Assembly: GCA_002684935.1 (NCBI GenBank)
Contig: NYWC01000038.1
Coordinates: 10,927-16,497, forward strand
Length of the DNA stretch: 5,571 nt
Source of the DNA: Gammaproteobacteria bacterium
GTDB lineage: Bacteria > Pseudomonadota > Gammaproteobacteria > Pseudomonadales > Pseudohongiellaceae
Direction: 5' to 3'
Shown here: one piece after another, positions 5,509 through 5,571 of the stretch
How positions within the stretch are numbered: position 1 is the stretch's first letter
Layout: the number at the start of each line of letters is the position of its first letter
Program-made: the position numbers and the translations under genes
The notes under the pieces: model-generated
The model's input: the letters and a program-made list of their open reading frames with translations, nothing else
What the model was told of the DNA's origin: nothing
Databases searched by the model: none

Positions 5509-5571
5509 CTACCTCCATGGTTCACCCATTACCCAAACAACTAAACTATATCGTGTACCCTTTGTAACTTT
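5509..5571 (-). CDS. C-terminal end of an upstream paralogous 2OG-Fe(II) oxygenase (partial)
   Basis: Twenty codons and a TAG stop are visible, reading KVTKGTRYSLVVWVMGEPWR. The first 13 residues match the C-terminal KVKKGTRYSLVFW of the next gene with only two substitutions, including the arginine that binds 2-oxoglutarate. The tail after this differs (GEPWR versus GNQFV). The stop is one base before the ATG of the complete oxygenase, and its last codons contain that gene's ribosome binding site, so the two are tightly coupled. The iron ligands lie beyond the window, so activity cannot be judged. Read alone it could be overlooked because only its tail is present. Confidence 0.85.
   Translation of the reverse strand, partial: KVTKGTRYSLVVWVMGEPWR
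5512..5516 (-). promoter_or_regulatory. Ribosome binding site deciding the oxygenase start
   Basis: GGAGG on the minus strand lies 4 nt before ATG 5507, inside the last codons of the preceding paralogue. It is the strongest Shine-Dalgarno match seen in the window and favours ATG 5507 over the upstream in-frame GTG at 5525. Confidence 0.75.
5533..5571. repeat. Duplicated segment, copy 2 (3' end of the upstream oxygenase gene)
   Basis: Partner of 4980-5018, with three mismatches in 39 bp. The match is still running at the window edge. Confidence 0.85.

Noticed and set aside
5508..5525. GTG start at 5525 giving a 189-aa oxygenase
   Set aside because: ATG 5507 has GGAGG 4 nt upstream and directly follows the preceding stop. 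The extra six residues would overlap the paralogue's coding end.

Overview
The window looks like part of the genome of a T4-like tailed phage (myovirus), most likely marine. Two core T4-type replication and recombination genes, gp47 and gp46, sit close together on one strand. They are accompanied by a CobS-type AAA+ ATPase and 2-oxoglutarate/Fe(II) oxygenases, two accessory families typical of marine T4-like phages such as those of cyanobacteria and other marine bacteria. The DNA is AT-rich, genes are tightly packed and often overlap, and every credible gene reads on the minus strand. A lipobox in one small protein suggests a Gram-negative host. The exact host cannot be named from this sequence.

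In the direction of transcription (right to left) the order is as follows. The last 20 codons of a 2OG-Fe(II) oxygenase (5509-5571) are followed by a complete paralogous oxygenase (4956-5507). Next comes the gp47 nuclease subunit (3895-4959), joined to the oxygenase by an ATGA overlap. A small predicted lipoprotein (3713-3895) follows through a TAATG overlap, and a single-pass membrane or exported protein (3132-3737) overlaps it by 25 nt. After a short gap with a hairpin and a promoter-like extended -10 comes the gp46 ATPase subunit (1433-3094). A noncoding gap then leads to an orphan 60-codon gene (1126-1308), another gap, and the CobS-like gene (1-1019), which runs off the left edge.

gp46 and gp47 together form the phage Mre11/Rad50 (SbcCD)-type complex, which resects DNA ends for recombination-dependent replication and helps degrade host DNA. 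The oxygenases and the two envelope proteins are embedded in this cluster and probably share its transcript, but their substrates and roles are not evident.

The most unusual feature is regulatory. The 60-codon gene and cobS each carry a nearly identical promoter cassette (34 of 38 bp match), with an extended -10 running into the palindrome ATGGTACCAT. Two further copies of the same TATGGTRCCA motif lie between these genes. This resembles the mobile early-promoter cassettes known from T4-type phages and suggests shared control of the two genes. The second notable feature is the tandem oxygenase duplication at the right edge.
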